The notes under the pieces are model-generated. The model ran no database searches. It saw only the letters and a program-made list of their open reading frames with translations, and had not been told where the DNA came from. A stretch of 64,000 nucleotides of DNA from Corallium rubrum (Eukaryota; Cnidaria; Anthozoa; Scleralcyonacea; Coralliidae), in assembly GCA_964035015.1 (NCBI GenBank), contig OZ035997.1, positions 15,321,459-15,385,458 of the forward strand, written 5' to 3'. A program made the position numbers and the translations under genes. Shown one piece after another: positions 11,894-23,794 of the stretch (the stretch's first letter is position 1; each line of letters opens with the position of its first letter).

Positions 11894-11981
<88 letters not shown>
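11894..11981. repeat. (TA)n microsatellite between PLE-A and PLE-B
   Basis: About 85 bp of TA repeats separating the 3' end of PLE-A arm 2 from the first recognisable base of PLE-B. Confidence 0.95.
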
Positions 11982-11984
<3 letters not shown>

Positions 11985-12600
11985 GATGATGTTTTCTTTA
12001 TTTGGCTGCATGGGAAAGAAGCCTTACTTGAATTTTTTGAGTATGTTAATAGCTATCATGAAACCATTAAGTGCACATGGGAACGGTCGGAAAGTATAAA
12101 TTGTCATATTTGGATGTTTTGGTGGAGATTAGAAATAATAGAAGTTACTGTTTGTTACTGATGTTTATTCGAAGCCTACGGACACACATCAATATTTAGA
12201 CAGTACGTCATGTCATTCGGCGCATGTAAAGAGGGGAATTCCTTATGGCCAGGCTTTAAAAATGAGACGTATTTGTGATTCTGATGAAGTGTTTGAGGAA
12301 AGACTTAAAGATCTTAAGGGCCATTTTGTTAAGAGAGGTTTTAAGAAGGGTTTAGTAGATGAGTAATTATCAAGAGCCAAAGCGAATAAAAGAAAAGATC
12401 TCCTTTGTCAAGAAACTAGAAATAAGAGGAAAGAGAATTATGATAGAATTCCTTTAGTGGTTAATTTTCACCCAGCGTTATCGGGATTGGTAAAATAGTT
12501 AATTCGCTTTGGCCAATTTTACATGCGTCGGATGACATGAAAAGGATTTTTTGGGAAAAGCCTATTGTTGCCTTTAGAAGACCTAGGAATCTTAAACAAA

Positions 12601-13063
12601 GAACGAGCGCATAAGTACCGGCTGTGTACCTCAGACAATCCTGGCCAAACGCATCTGATTGATCTACACAGCTAAAATTACTTCCGGCCTTACCGAGGAA
12701 CTATGACTGAAGAGTGAAGACTGAAGAGTGGAGCTTTTGTGAAACTTGTTTACTGTCGAATTTGTCTTTTTCAAGTGTAACACATCATTTTGAGTAGAAA
12801 GACGGAAAAATTACGCTTTCAATAAGTTGAAACAAAACTAAGGTGAGGAAAAACCGTACGAAAAAGACCAAACAAATTTAATCACTTCAGAATTGTTTTT
12901 GTCTAAGACACTTATGCTTCTCTTTACAATTTACGTAGAAAATTGAAAAGGTAAAAAGGTTATAAATAAAAGATAATTTTCAAAACTTCACCAGCTCACT
13001 GACTCGTTGTTGACTTGACCGTTGACATTTCAAACTGTCAGTGCGTAGTGCCTTTTATGCGCT
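12601..13063. mobile_element. TIR element inserted in PLE-B
   Basis: Splits the PLE-B frame between RPRNLK and ELVRSKLKDG. Ends are inverted: GAACGAGCGCATAA on the left, TTATGCGCTCGCTC on the right. About 460 bp, without coding potential; best read as a non-autonomous DNA transposon. The exact target duplication is unclear. Confidence 0.55.
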
Positions 13064-13612
13064 CGCTCCGTGTTTAAAAATGAATTAGTTAGGTCCAAAC
13101 TTAAAGATGGGGTACTCTATAGAAGAGCTATGAAATAATGTGGTAAATCACGATGTAAGATTTGTGCTTTTGTTGAGAAGGGTTGTGAATTTGAAAATGG
13201 TAATCGAAAATTTAGAATTAATATTGTTTTGATTGTGATTCGGAAGGTGTGGTTTATCTCATTTTGTGTAAACAATGTAAAAAGAATTATGTTGAAAGTA
13301 CCATTACATCTTTTCGTAAAAGGTTTAATAATCACAAGAGCAGTATAATTAGATATGGGAATTAAAGGCCAACAGGGAATACAGGGAGAGCATTTGTATA
13401 CACATTTTTATGAAGAAGGACATAGAGGTATTGAAGATATTATTGTAAAAATAATAGATAAGACAAACGTTAATGAACCAACAAATAGAGAAGGTTTTGG
13501 GCGTACAAATTGAACTCATTTGTCCCAAATAGATTGAACGCAAGAGATTTTTTGTAGACTGACATTATAATTTTTAATGAACTGTTTTGTTTAAATAGAG
13601 GACTTGCATTGC

Positions 13613-13643
13613 CTAATGATAAAGGGGCTTGCCCCGAAACGTT
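13613..13643 (+). ncRNA. Degenerate hammerhead-like motif, PLE-B
   Basis: CUAAUGA (consensus CUGANGA, one substitution), UAAA, stem II GGGG-CUUG-CCCC, GAA, palindromic ACGU, then U. The flanks do not pair convincingly as stem I, so the ribozyme is probably dead. It lies at the same place in PLE-B as the motif in PLE-A. Confidence 0.35.
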
Positions 13644-13689
13644 GAAAATAAAGTTTTATATAACGTCCAATTTGTCAGAAATTATGCTA

Positions 13690-14683
13690 TATATATAGTC
13701 TTGCTAGAGTGCGTCATGTAATGTCGTAATTTTATTACTCGCAAATCAAAAACTAAAGTTACCTCAGTCTCAGTCACTGGTCTCAGTGCGGTTCTACATG
13801 ACTACATGCATAGCTTAAAACTTTTATATCGCGCCATCATCAATCGAGCTCGACGAGACTTAGTCCTGCATTGTAAATAAGCATATCCCCACAAGTTTGC
13901 ATGTGCATGTATAGGTCCAATGATTGCGTTGTTACAGGCAGGGTATTACAGATTATCTCTGAACAAATGCGAGTTTCGATTGGTGTGGCGTTAAATATAC
14001 TTCAATGCATGCAGTCAATCAGCTAGTTTCGTACAAACCCAATTACCTATTAGTTGGAACGACAAGTTATTATCACCCGCCTCAGTCCTGAATTTGTCGT
14101 CTCAATCAATAGGAAATTAAGCGAGTCGGTACGAGTCTGGATGACTGAGTCGTTCAGTTAATGAGGTTATTCGTTCGTCCTCGTTCGATTGTAGGTTCAC
14201 TATAAGTAAGAGATAAAGCCCGAGAACGAGGGCTGTATGCTATATACAGCCCCGAGGACGCTTCGTGCAAGGGCTGTATATCGCATACAGCCCGACGTTC
14301 GAGGGATTTATCTGACTTAATTTATTATTGAGGTTTTCCAACAAAGTTTTGTCTTTTTTTCTCCCTTGGACAAAGATTTTCCTAGTTTTTTTCTTCATTT
14401 CTTATCTAATTAGTATTCAAGGGCTGTATGCTATATACAGCCCGCGGTAGGCCTACATCAAAGAAAACCGACTCAATAATAAATTAATGGATGTTAAAGT
14501 TTTGACTGTTTCCCCGAACACAAGACTGCCAAACACTCAAACTCGTTCAAACCGATGAACTTTGGATATGATATCACGTGAATATAGTCTTTTGATTATG
14601 CTACATAATTATGGTAATATTTGGGACCTTCAGAAACTATTTTTCTATACAAATCGCTCAGTCGGTAAATAACATTATTTTAC
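13690..14683. other. Part of DEG/ENaC intron 2, gene-free, with repeated palindrome
   Basis: No exon found. A 23-bp palindrome (GGGCTGTATGC..ATACAGCCC) occurs three times at 14230-14252, 14271-14293 (TATCGC centre variant) and 14421-14443. The segments around it (AATAATAAATTA) suggest a small foldback element. Confidence 0.6.
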
Positions 14684-14904
14684 CCTTGTTTTTGATACTG
14701 CAACAAAAGTGCTTGCTCCTGGCATTACTGCGAAACCACGTTCTCTTATAAGTGGAGGTTCATCTTGGCCATGGATGTGTACTTTAAATCCAGCTACAAA
14801 CGAAGTCGCTCCAAAATACTGATCTTGTTGAACTACTAGGTCTATTTTTAAACCAAAATCAACGCCTGGGTTTCTAATTCTTGCAAAAGAAGAATTTTCT
14901 AGGT
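14684..14904 (-). CDS. DEG/ENaC channel, exon 2
   Basis: A 221-bp exon. Its first two bases (AC) complete the G left by exon 1 to give Asp. It encodes GVDFGLKIDL, then DQYF, AGFKVHIHGQDEPPLIRERG and FAVMPGASTFVAVSKTR. The AGFK...DEPP..RE.GF..PPG-like block is a hallmark of the DEG/ENaC extracellular domain. Acceptor AG at 14906-14905; donor GTAAAA from 14683 downward. It ends in phase 0, matching exon 3. Confidence 0.9.
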
Positions 14905-17303
14905 CTATACAAACAAAAACATACATGTATAGTTTACACTGAATTTATTTAATGACATAAAAAAAAGAAATGCATATAAAGAAATTAATTTCACTATTTA
15001 TATTCAAACGAAAAAGAGCGCGTGACGGCCATGTTTAGTATTTCTCATAAAAATTGTCAAATATTTTAATATTTTGTTGAAAAAAAATTAACATGCGCGC
15101 TTGGTGTCTGTTAAAGCAAGTGGAAACGCTCTTTGAATACAGCATTTTATTATATAAAAATAATAAATTAGAGATTTGTTGATGTTTCCGCCACTAATAA
15201 AAACGATAATTTATGATAATCTCACATGTGTCGATTATCACGGGACGCATTATTAGAGTTTACTGCTCTATTTTTGTGGGGAAATAGGACTATTTTTTTT
15301 ATAATAAACAGAACAATACATGAATGCTTAAAAATTTGAAATTCGTGTTGACCAAGATATCTAGTCAACAAATATCCTAGTCAACACCAGAATCAATACA
15401 TCATGATAAGAGAACAATCTCTCTAATTCAGCTGTCTTCAATTTTGTCATCTCTAGCTGTACTGCACTGAAAGGTTGCAACACATGCGAATATAATCACG
15501 TAGCATTTCCCGCGTTCCCTTTCCCTCGCATACATTTATTAATGATTTTCCCACTAATTTGTCATATCCACCAGTCGCTTCTCAGTATGAATGCCTTGGT
15601 GTTCAGTCACCGTGCATTATTTTCTTGCGTGTGTATACATCTGCATGTGCAGGATGAGTTTCTTTTGCTGGGGATTTGTAATTAGCTTTAGGGCTGGCGA
15701 AGGATAGATTGAGATTAATAAGTTTGGGGTTGCCAACATGTTTGTCTCTACTTATATATTTTACTCTGGCTAATGCCAGACGATTTTACTTGTCAACTGG
15801 GTAACCCAACCCTTTTCTAACCCTGCGGTTTGAGGTTTAATCCATAATAACTGCAGAAATTGCATTTTATGTTCAACTTAATTATTGTTATTTTATTTAT
15901 TGATCTATTTATTTTTTATTTATCATATTGTATATAGGTGTATTTTAAGAAATATTCTCGATAGTTTTAATAGGTAAATTATTGTAAATTTTGATCTAGT
16001 AGTATAAATCTTATTTTAGTCTAAAACGTATAGTGTCCCCAATTAGCTGTACATAGCTAAATACATTGACACTTAAATAAAGTTATTCATTCATTCATAA
16101 ATACTAGAGGGGGCATTGGAAGGAAAATTTGGTAACCACATGGGGGCCGCCATTACCTATGATATTTCAGTCAATTGGTTGGCAAATGTACTAGACCCAG
16201 TCCTTTGCCAACCAACGCGCCTAATCTTTGCCTCCAAAAAAATCCAAGATGGCGGCGTTCAATTGCTTTCCCGCGGTTGACTGAAATCAAGATAGGATGC
16301 CCCCTCCAGTATTTATATTATCTTATGGTTTAATCCTTTAGGATTATTATGACAATTCAAGATAATCTTAAATGCTAGATAAGAGGATATATGCCGAGTT
16401 AATTTTCAGTCACTATGACCACTATTTTAGCTAGTGTTCAATAGATCGCGTGCACATGACGTCACCTTTGTCATCTTTGTTAGATTTCAGTTGGCAAACA
16501 CTGTTGACCCAACCCTTTCCATAATCTTAAAGTGCCTATGAAACGAAAATTAACTTTGTCTTATTTGAAAGAACACTTAAAATGATAGAGTAACATCTTT
16601 TAGTGGAGTTTTTCGTTTCCTGGCTTCGTTTTGGAGATATTTCAGTTTGTTTGATGTAAATGTCACATGTTGCGACGTCACACGTGCATAATGAGTTATC
16701 GAAAAACGTTATATATTTTTGCTATTGTCAAATAAAATCACTTGAAAATCTACATGTTTAGTGCTCTGGGCGAAACACACTCACATGCTTTCCTCGAATT
16801 ATTTTGGTTTGATAAGAGCAAAGATATATAACTTTTTTAAATAATCATTATGCACATGTGACGTTAAAATGTTTACTATGCATATCAAACAAAGTGAAAT
16901 ATCTCAAGAACGAAGCAAGGAAACGAAAAACTTCAAAAGATGTTACTCTGTCATTTTAAGTGTTCTTCCAAATAAGACAAACTTAATTTTCGTTTCACAG
17001 GCACTTTAATAATATCAACTTACATGTATGGTGATCCCAAAAGTTATCTAACCTGGTTTAGGTCGATCTCTCAATATGGCATGTACAGAAGAAAGAGCTA
17101 AAATTTGCTATTATCCCCGGGCTATAACCCAAGTTTAGTTGAAAGTAATTAAAGGAGGCAATAGACTAAGAGGGTGTATAATAAGGTGAGCAGTGCTGTT
17201 CCAAGAAGTGGAAGTTAGCGAGTTGGGAATCTCTGCTTAAAGTAAAATTAATCTAGTTCTAAATCCGTTCTTAAAACTGTTTATATATATATATACGCCA
17301 TAC
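14905..17303. other. DEG/ENaC intron 1
   Basis: Intron between exons 2 and 1. It contains a retroposon 3' end with a (TTCA)n tail near 16070-16100 (related to sequence near 15765-15830 and 37240-37270 that shares TCTGGC..ATGCCAGACGATTTTAC) and the TTAA-bounded foldback at 16527-17009. No other exon seen. Confidence 0.5.
16527..17009. mobile_element. Foldback MITE with TTAA ends, copy 1
   Basis: Starts TTAAAGTGCCTATGAAACG and ends with the near-complement (CGTTTCACAGGCACTTTAA). The arms pair over at least 160 bp, including GAACACTTAAAATGA and GTTTGTTTGAT. Non-coding. TTAA at both borders would suit a piggyBac-type target, but it could equally be part of the TIR. A related element lies at 36060-36533. 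Confidence 0.8.
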
Positions 17304-17883
17304 CTTTGTTATATGTAAAGCAACGACCCATCCTGGTATATACTGGTTTAAAATCGTCTAGACGACAATCTCTTTCTTGAAACTTGCATTCAGTAATCGT
17401 GCTTCCATCATCGAATCTGTGAGCACCATCTTTTAAAATTTGTTGCATAGAGGTGTTGTAAATCTTATGGTCTTTCCAATTGGATGCAACATCTTTTCCG
17501 GTTATATCTCGCATAAATGACATGACTTCTGTCAAATTCATCCGCTCTATGTATTCTTTTCGCAGTGGATTGAAATTGCAGATAGTAACCGCAGGAAATG
17601 TGATAAAATCTTGGTTGACTAAAGTGACACGAGTTACGACGTCATAAGATAGATAAGACGAAATAAGATTGGTTGTGTTCTTCAAGAAGATTGCTGTACA
17701 ACCAAGTAAACAAAGTAACCAAATAAGACGTCTTATTTTGGAGCCTTCGCCAAACACTTTGCGAATACCATGAAGCGTTGTTGACTCTGTAAACTCTCGG
17801 AATAGAGAGTTTGAAGACGCTTTGGTCTTTTCTTTGGATTCGTTGAAGGATGCACTGGAAGTCTTTGAAATGTTAATCGACAT
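17304..17883 (-). CDS. DEG/ENaC (degenerin/ASIC-type) sodium channel, exon 1
   Basis: First coding exon of a DEG/ENaC subunit, a trimeric cation channel of the plasma membrane. The start ATG at 17883 is the first in frame. The cytosolic N-terminus has a STTLHGI segment (His-Gly gating motif at residues 38-39). TM1 spans about residues 52-68, followed by FPAVTICN (96-103), the family signature just after TM1. The exon ends ...CFTYNK plus one base, with donor GTATGG from 17303 downward; the ORF running past this reads intron. Exons 2-5 follow at lower coordinates in matching phase. Ligand and subfamily cannot be told from this part. Confidence 0.92.
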
Positions 17884-18235
17884 TATTATATATGTTTGTT
17901 GTCTGAAATACTTTGCTAAATCATTTTTAATTTACCTTAATACTTCAATTTACGATGAAGAGAGCAAACACCTAGTATAGTCAATTATAAACAGCAACTT
18001 CTCTCTTTAGTGCTAGAATTATATTTGTTCATCGTCTGTAAAATACTTTATAATGCTTTCATTATCACCAAGAATCTTGCACTTTTATTTAACCATTTTA
18101 ACCATTGTTTTCACGCTACGGTACTCAGCTAATAATGGCTGTAGTTTATTCCCTTGGGTGTCATGTCGAGTTAATCCTCATGAGAATGTGAATAATTATG
18201 TAGCAGGAATCAGAAAAACTCACTTGAAAATAATA

Positions 18236-18910
18236 GGGCCTTTATACGGGGGAAAATAAGCCGCGGCTTAAATAAGTTGGACAGCTCGTACAAACGGTCA
18301 ATTCTTGAAAAAGCCGCAGATTAGTTGGACTAGCTTCAACCCTGCATGGGCTCATTTTAGCCGCGGCTTATTGATTACATGACCGTTTAAATTTATACGA
18401 GCTGCTCGCGACTTAGAACCCGTTTACACTGGAGCAAAAGTTTTCGGATTCGTGACGAATCCGGAACGTTTAGTACCGGATTCATTTTGCCGTTTACACA
18501 CAAATGAATGAATCCGGAATAAAAACTTTCCGGTTTGATCACGTATCCGGAGATTTCGAATCCGGAAAAAAATGTAGAAACTTCGTATCCGAATACTTTT
18601 GAATCCGAGACAATACGTAGTGTGAACGGTTTATATTCCGATGAATTCGGATGCTCTTCCGCTCGTAGCCATGTGAGGTTGCGGTGGAACCAACATGGTC
18701 AACATATTAACTGAATTAAAGGAATTCCGAGTTTAGTGTAAAGGGCCGAATCTGCGAACACTGTTGTAGTGTAAACGCCCAACGAATCCGAATGCTCGGT
18801 ACGAAGTGAATCCGGAAACATTTACGAATCCGGAAACTTTGCTCTAGTGTAAACGTAGTCTTATTCAATAAGCCGCGGCTTATTTTGCCCCGTAATATAT
18901 AAAAGGCCTA
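18236..18910. mobile_element. Outer foldback element with nested insertion
   Basis: Outer termini are inverted (GGGCCTTTATACGGGGG / CCCCGTAATATATAAAAGGCC-like), each followed inward by the palindromic AATAAGCCGCGGCTTA. Between them a second inverted-repeat element occupies 18415-18862, so one MITE-like element sits inside another. No coding content. Confidence 0.75.
18415..18862. mobile_element. Inner foldback (GTTTACAC termini)
   Basis: Termini are CCGTTTACACTGGAGCAAA and its near-complement TTTGCTCTAGTGTAAACG. The interior repeats GAATCCGGA and GGATTC in both senses. The GTTTACAC terminal word also ends the element at 53332-53716, which suggests a shared superfamily. Confidence 0.75.
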
Positions 18911-19417
18911 TTAGCACTATAGTTTTAGCGCAAACAAAAAACCCAACACGAAATAGATGCCAACACCAGAATAGAGAGACGTACAGTAACTATCATTTGT
19001 TCGCCAATTTTTTTCGTTATTATCGCAACATCTTCATGCAGATTATTGAAATACTCCACGTTGCGTCATAACATGATACAAAAACATACAGAAATATGTA
19101 ATATACCGTTATTTTGAAAAACAAAAAATAGGCAGTTTACATATTAGAAATGTATTAACCCTATAATAAGTGTAAAAAAGACGAAATAATTGATATTTAC
19201 AAAACTTTCTTATTTGTAAATGTACAGTACGTGTGCTTTTCCTTGGAGTTGAAACTAGTTTCCTCACATGTGCATCTCTCAATCTTGCACACAAGCAGTA
19301 GTTTTTGGTCCTATAAAGCTACTTGTCCTTCGTTTTCCCAGGATGCCCCGGCTAACTAGGCTAGTTCATGTCACGAAATTCTGTCCTCAACCACAAGAGG
19401 AGATTTGAACCCATCGT

Positions 19418-19607
19418 GGTTCTCATGTCGCCGATCGTCGCCGATCGTCGGCGATTTGTGATTTAGATGCATGTTAAAACGGGAAGTGCAGCAGTATGTT
19501 AAGTAATAAAGAACAATGCAGAAAAGCAGTGCTTTTATTCTTTTACTTAGCATGCATCTAAATCATGGGTCGGCGACGATTGGCGACATATGAGAACCAG
19601 GCTTTAG
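19418..19607. repeat. Foldback repeat (GTTCTCAT..GCGAC)
   Basis: TGGTTCTCATGTCGCCGATC at the left pairs with GGCGACATATGAGAACCA at the right. An internal pair GATTTAGATGCATG / CATGCATCTAAATC extends the arms. About 190 bp, non-coding MITE-like unit. Confidence 0.7.
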
Positions 19608-20867
19608 ATTCTTTTAAATCTGAACTAAACTAATTCTTGTTTGCGGGCATGTTTAAAAACAACAGTAACGATCTTTATGATCAGACGAGTCAGCCAGATT
19701 TATTAACCATGGCAACACGCCTCATATAATGGCCCTTCGACCGTACCGAAACGTATTTGTGTTTTCTTTTGTGTTAAAATCATTATCTCATGAAACGTAA
19801 TTAAATCCTTTATTCAACTGATTAGCATGCAGATGAGTACGCATAGTGGGATAACTAGTTATCCCATTGTTGTGGCTGCTTATCGCATACTAATGAGTAA
19901 TTTCCTTTCTAACTCATGTTTCTTTCTCGGTAAGTTAAATAAAAAAGAAAATGATTTCATTGCGAGAGTCGTGAGATAAAATGGTTAATTGATGTGCACT
20001 CGTGTGATATGGGATTTAACATCGCTCGTGAAGCTTAACAGCCACGATGTTAAATCCATATCACATTCGTGACATCAATTAACCCATATTTATGTGCTGC
20101 CCGAAAGCTTACAACTAGAATCCGGGAGCAGAACCGTGGATTCGAAAGGACCAATGTATTAAAAACCAAGACTCGCCATCCGTTACTTATTGATACCTTG
20201 CTTCAATGGAGTAGGTTGAGACAAATTACAAGTCACTTATACGCATGTATATTAGCCTAATATTTCTCACGAGAACCTTCGAAGTGACGATATTTCATTC
20301 TTGTAATATTCTTGACCACTGCTGTTGTTTCGATTAAGCAAGATACAAAATTTTAAACATAGTTGTGAACTGTTGATGTGTTAAAAAACGAGGTGCTTAC
20401 ACTTCGAGCTATATTAAACTACATGATATTGGGCATTTCACTCGATTACATAGCATGTTCTAAGGATTTAGGGTGAAGGAAAATTCGAGTGTAGAATATA
20501 TACATTTTTTTATATATTCTATATTAAACTACAGTCTGTTTTATTCAATCATTTTATCATGAGATATATATTGTCTGCTGTACCTATTAAAGACGAATTT
20601 ACCATTAACCAGCCAATAACGTTTGAAGAAAAAATGGTACTAGTTGTGTTAAATGAAGTTTTGCTGCTGATAGTACGACTCCCAGAGTTGTCCCACCAAT
20701 TGGTAGCAGTGCACTACAAGAAACACTTTAATACATCTCCAACTAGTCAAGGCGTGAGGAAGCTTCTCGGCTTCGCCCAAAAAGTGTAAAAAGTTGACTA
20801 TTTTTTTTTAAACAACCAGCTCCGTTTGACTCAGTAGAAGTCAATGAGAGAACGCAGAAGTCTATAC

Positions 20868-21175
20868 GTTTCGAGCGAAGGGCCCTTCGTTAGAAAGAAA
20901 CGTAAAGAGTGTAATAAACAACGGGCTAATATAAGAAGATAAAATATAACAATAACAAATTAATGAGATGCGAAAAATTAGCAAATCAGAGAAAAATGAC
21001 GATAACAAATCAAAACACCATCGACGAGCAAAAAAAAAGGGGGGTGTAAAAAGGATGAGCGAGAGTAAAAAAATGTCCACGCTTGCTAAACAAAAACAGC
21101 ATCTTCACAAGTATTAAATAAAAGAAAAACGTTCGTTGAGTCCATGAGGATAAATGAGACGCTTTTCTTGTATGT
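20868..21175 (-). mobile_element. PLE 3' fragment
   Basis: On the minus strand this reads the last nuclease residues (RLIYPHGLNER) at about 21170-21117, then a 3' UTR, then a hammerhead-like remnant at 20868-20893 (CUAACGA, GGG/CUC, GAAAC). The rest of the element is absent; it is cut at a TA-rich run near 21175. It differs from PLE-A enough to be a separate subfamily. Confidence 0.65.
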
Positions 21176-21197
21176 ATATATATATACAATATATAGA

Positions 21198-21525
21198 GTG
21201 TGGCAAGCTTTGCTTGCCACCATAGTCAATCGAGATATGGTCTGGAAACTCGGCAAACTTCAAAGCTCCTATAATGAGCTGTGATTTTATGTTGAACCGT
21301 ACCTTACACCGTGCACAACCTTTGTTTTAGGTTTATTAATATTTAAATAGCACGGTTGAGTGATTGAACTGAAACGTTGCTATTGGACAATTCGTTCATT
21401 ACACTAAAATACAATGTGTTCAGTGACCGTGCACCGTGCACAAACATGCATAAAGGCGAACAAAAAGATAGACCAAAGACTTTAGCTGAGTTTCCAGACC
21501 ATATCTCGATTGACTGTTGCCACAC
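21198..21525. mobile_element. TIR element (GTGTGGCAA ends)
   Basis: The left end GTGTGGCAA and the block AGTCAATCGAGATATGGTCT pair with CAGACCATATCTCGATTGAC and TTGCCACAC on the right. The left end carries an extra palindromic GCAAGCTTTGCTTGC. About 328 bp, no coding potential. Confidence 0.8.
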
Positions 21526-21611
21526 GAAACAAATTTCTAGTGAATAAAATCTTACTGAAGTAACCGAAGTTTACCCTCATGTCTTATTCTGCTCTACCTC
21601 GGTATTGAGCA

Positions 21612-21884
<273 letters not shown>

Positions 21885-21944
21885 TTGTTTTCACACAGCT
21901 TTGATCTTATAGCTGGTTCAAGGTTCTCAAGATTCTTGCAGATC

Positions 21945-22970
21945 CTAATAAAGAAGCTTTTGAAGTGTCTGAAACTCTATTGTGGCATCTAGCTTCTCTA
22001 TCCACCTGTCAAAATTGTTATGTATTGTTCCAAGTGCTCCAATAACAATGGGTACAATTGTCACTTCCTTACATTGCCATATTCTTTTAATTTCTATTTT
22101 AAGATCTTGGTATTTCTCTATTTTTTCCCTTTCCTTCTGTATAACTCTTGTGTCAAATGGACATGTAACATCTATCAACAAGCAACTTCTGTCTTTCTTA
22201 TTCAGGGTTAGTATATCTGGTCGGGAGTGTTCTATCTCCCTATCAGTTTGAATTTTCATATCCCACAGTATTTTTACATTTTCATTTTCAATGACACCTT
22301 CAGGTTTGTGCTCGTACCACTTTTCTGCATGCTCCATATTGTATTTCTTACACAATTCCCAGTGTATCGCCTGTGCTATTCTGTCGTGCCTCCAATTCTT
22401 ATACTGTTTTTGGGTTAACATCTTACATTGCGAGACAATATGTGCTATTGTCTCATCACGCTCTCCACATAGCCTGCATGTAGCAGATATGTCTTCCTTA
22501 TCAATCACTTTCCTGATATACTTAGTCCGCAATGCTTGGTCTTGTGCCGCCATCAGCATTCCTTCTGTTTCTCTCTTCAGATTTCCCCTTTTCAGCCAAT
22601 CTCAGGTCTTACAATCTCTCCCCTCCTCGGTACTAGTGTAAAATTTTCCATGTAAACTTTTTCCTATATACTTATCACGTCTCGAACTCTGGATCTCCTT
22701 TTTCTCTTTCCCTTCCTCCAACACCTCCACCTTACTTACCAGGATTAATAACTTTTCGTCACTGCTTTCGACGTACTTCCGCAGACTATTTACTTCAACA
22801 TTAACACAATCTTCCACACTAATTAACCCTCTACCTCCTTGACTTCTTTTAAAGTAAAGCCGATCAACGTCACCTTGGGGGTGGAATGCTCTATATACTG
22901 TTAATAATTTTCTAGTTTTCCTATCCATCTTTTGCAATCTTCCTTTGTCCACTTTATAATTCCTGCACCG
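21945..22970 (-). pseudogene. RLE-type LINE, C-terminal remnant (family C)
   Basis: Minus-strand remnant in two frames. The upstream part (about 22970-22602) has MDRKTRKLLT, FHPQGDVDRLY and QGGRGLISVE, the connector after the RT. The downstream part (22559-21945) has the zinc motif CRLCGERDETIAHIVSQC and a restriction-like endonuclease core SRPDILTLN...CLLIDVTCPFD. The RT itself is gone: the 5' side stops at a hexanucleotide microsatellite. R2/R4/NeSL-like organisation; exact clade not assignable by eye. Confidence 0.75.
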
Positions 22971-22978
22971 TATTGTTA

Positions 22979-23102
22979 TTGTGATTGTGATTGCGACTGC
23001 GACTGCGACTGCGACTGCGACTGCGACTGCGACTGCGACTGCGACTGTTACTGTTACTGTTACTGTTACTGTTACTGTTATTGTTATTATTATTATTATT
23101 AT
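22979..23102 (+). repeat. (GCGACT)n - (GTTACT)n - (ATT)n array
   Basis: A hexanucleotide array that changes stepwise from GCGACT through GTTACT to GTTATT and ATT, at the 5' boundary of the LINE-C remnant. It is translated in spurious ORFs as Asp-Cys or Val-Ala repeats. Confidence 0.95.
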
Positions 23103-23470
23103 ATGCATGACAAAATTACTGCAATCTGATTGGCTAAGAGGAGTGCAATTATATCGTTAATTGCACTCTCCGGAGTGCAAATTAATGTTACCATGGTAAC
23201 AGTTGTAAAAAATAAAATTCAAAATGGCGGCGTATTTTCAAATTGAAAGATTTTGACTTTTCCAACGACTTGTGGAACACTTTCAACTGAAAATTTCATG
23301 TAAATATTTGAAGATCAATACAGGTAACATCTGCTCACCATAAGTGAAACTGTTTGTTGTCCAGTTGTAACGAAACAAGATGTTTTCAAACGCGCGAATT
23401 ACTACGAAGCGTACCACAAGGATTGACACTTCAGGTAATTGTAAATTGGTTTTGAAGTTTGTGATTACTT

Positions 23471-23640
23471 ATAGATCGTTTTCATCTGACGTCATGGCGG
23501 CCATATTGGTGTACCAAAACAATGAAATGGCGGCCATATTGGTGTACGGCATGGGAATTAGCTCTTTCTTATTCAAATATTTCGTATTGTTTCACCACCC
23601 CAATGGGACCACCGATCACGTGAGTGAAAACGATCTATAG
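23471..23640. repeat. MITE-like repeat copy 2 (GTTTTCA ends)
   Basis: TATAGATCGTTTTCATCTGA at the left and TGAGTGAAAACGATCTATAG at the right form terminal inverted repeats. The interior has a tandem GGCGGCCATATTGGTGTAC. Related to 4358-4523. Confidence 0.75.
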
Positions 23641-23794
23641 TTAGTTGCCAGAAAGAAAAATTAATTCACTGCTTTGAATAACGTTTTAAGATTGTCTGTG
23701 GTTGTATGGCCAATAAACATTCAAATTAAGACAAAAAATTTTGACTGTAATTAAGATAGATATCGTAATTTTGTCATGCATATAATAAACAAGT

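Larger units (their letters stand above)
11982..13685 (+). mobile_element. Penelope-like element PLE-B, decayed
   Basis: A second, divergent PLE family. Fragments in several frames read LDDVFF (RT catalytic region, at the very 5' end), ERLKDLKGHFVKRGFKKG, FHPALSG, FWEKPIVAFRRPRNLK, KCGKSRCKICAF and a nuclease with YLILCKQCKKNYV and FRKRFNNHKSSI. Many frameshifts and stops. It is interrupted at about 12601-13063 by a TIR element. Downstream of the nuclease lies a hammerhead-like remnant (13613-13643), then a short tail ending in TATATATAG. Confidence 0.75.
17884..20867. other. Intergenic, foldback-rich, no gene
   Basis: No coding region recognised 5' of the DEG/ENaC gene. The stretch holds nested foldbacks at 18236-18910, a foldback at 19418-19607 and a 100-bp hairpin at about 19985-20085 (ATTTAACATCG / CGATGTTAAAT). 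Confidence 0.6.

Noticed and set aside
20559-20789. 76-codon ORF MRYILSAVPIKDEF... before the PLE fragment
   Set aside because: No domain recognised, no splice or promoter support, and length within chance expectation.
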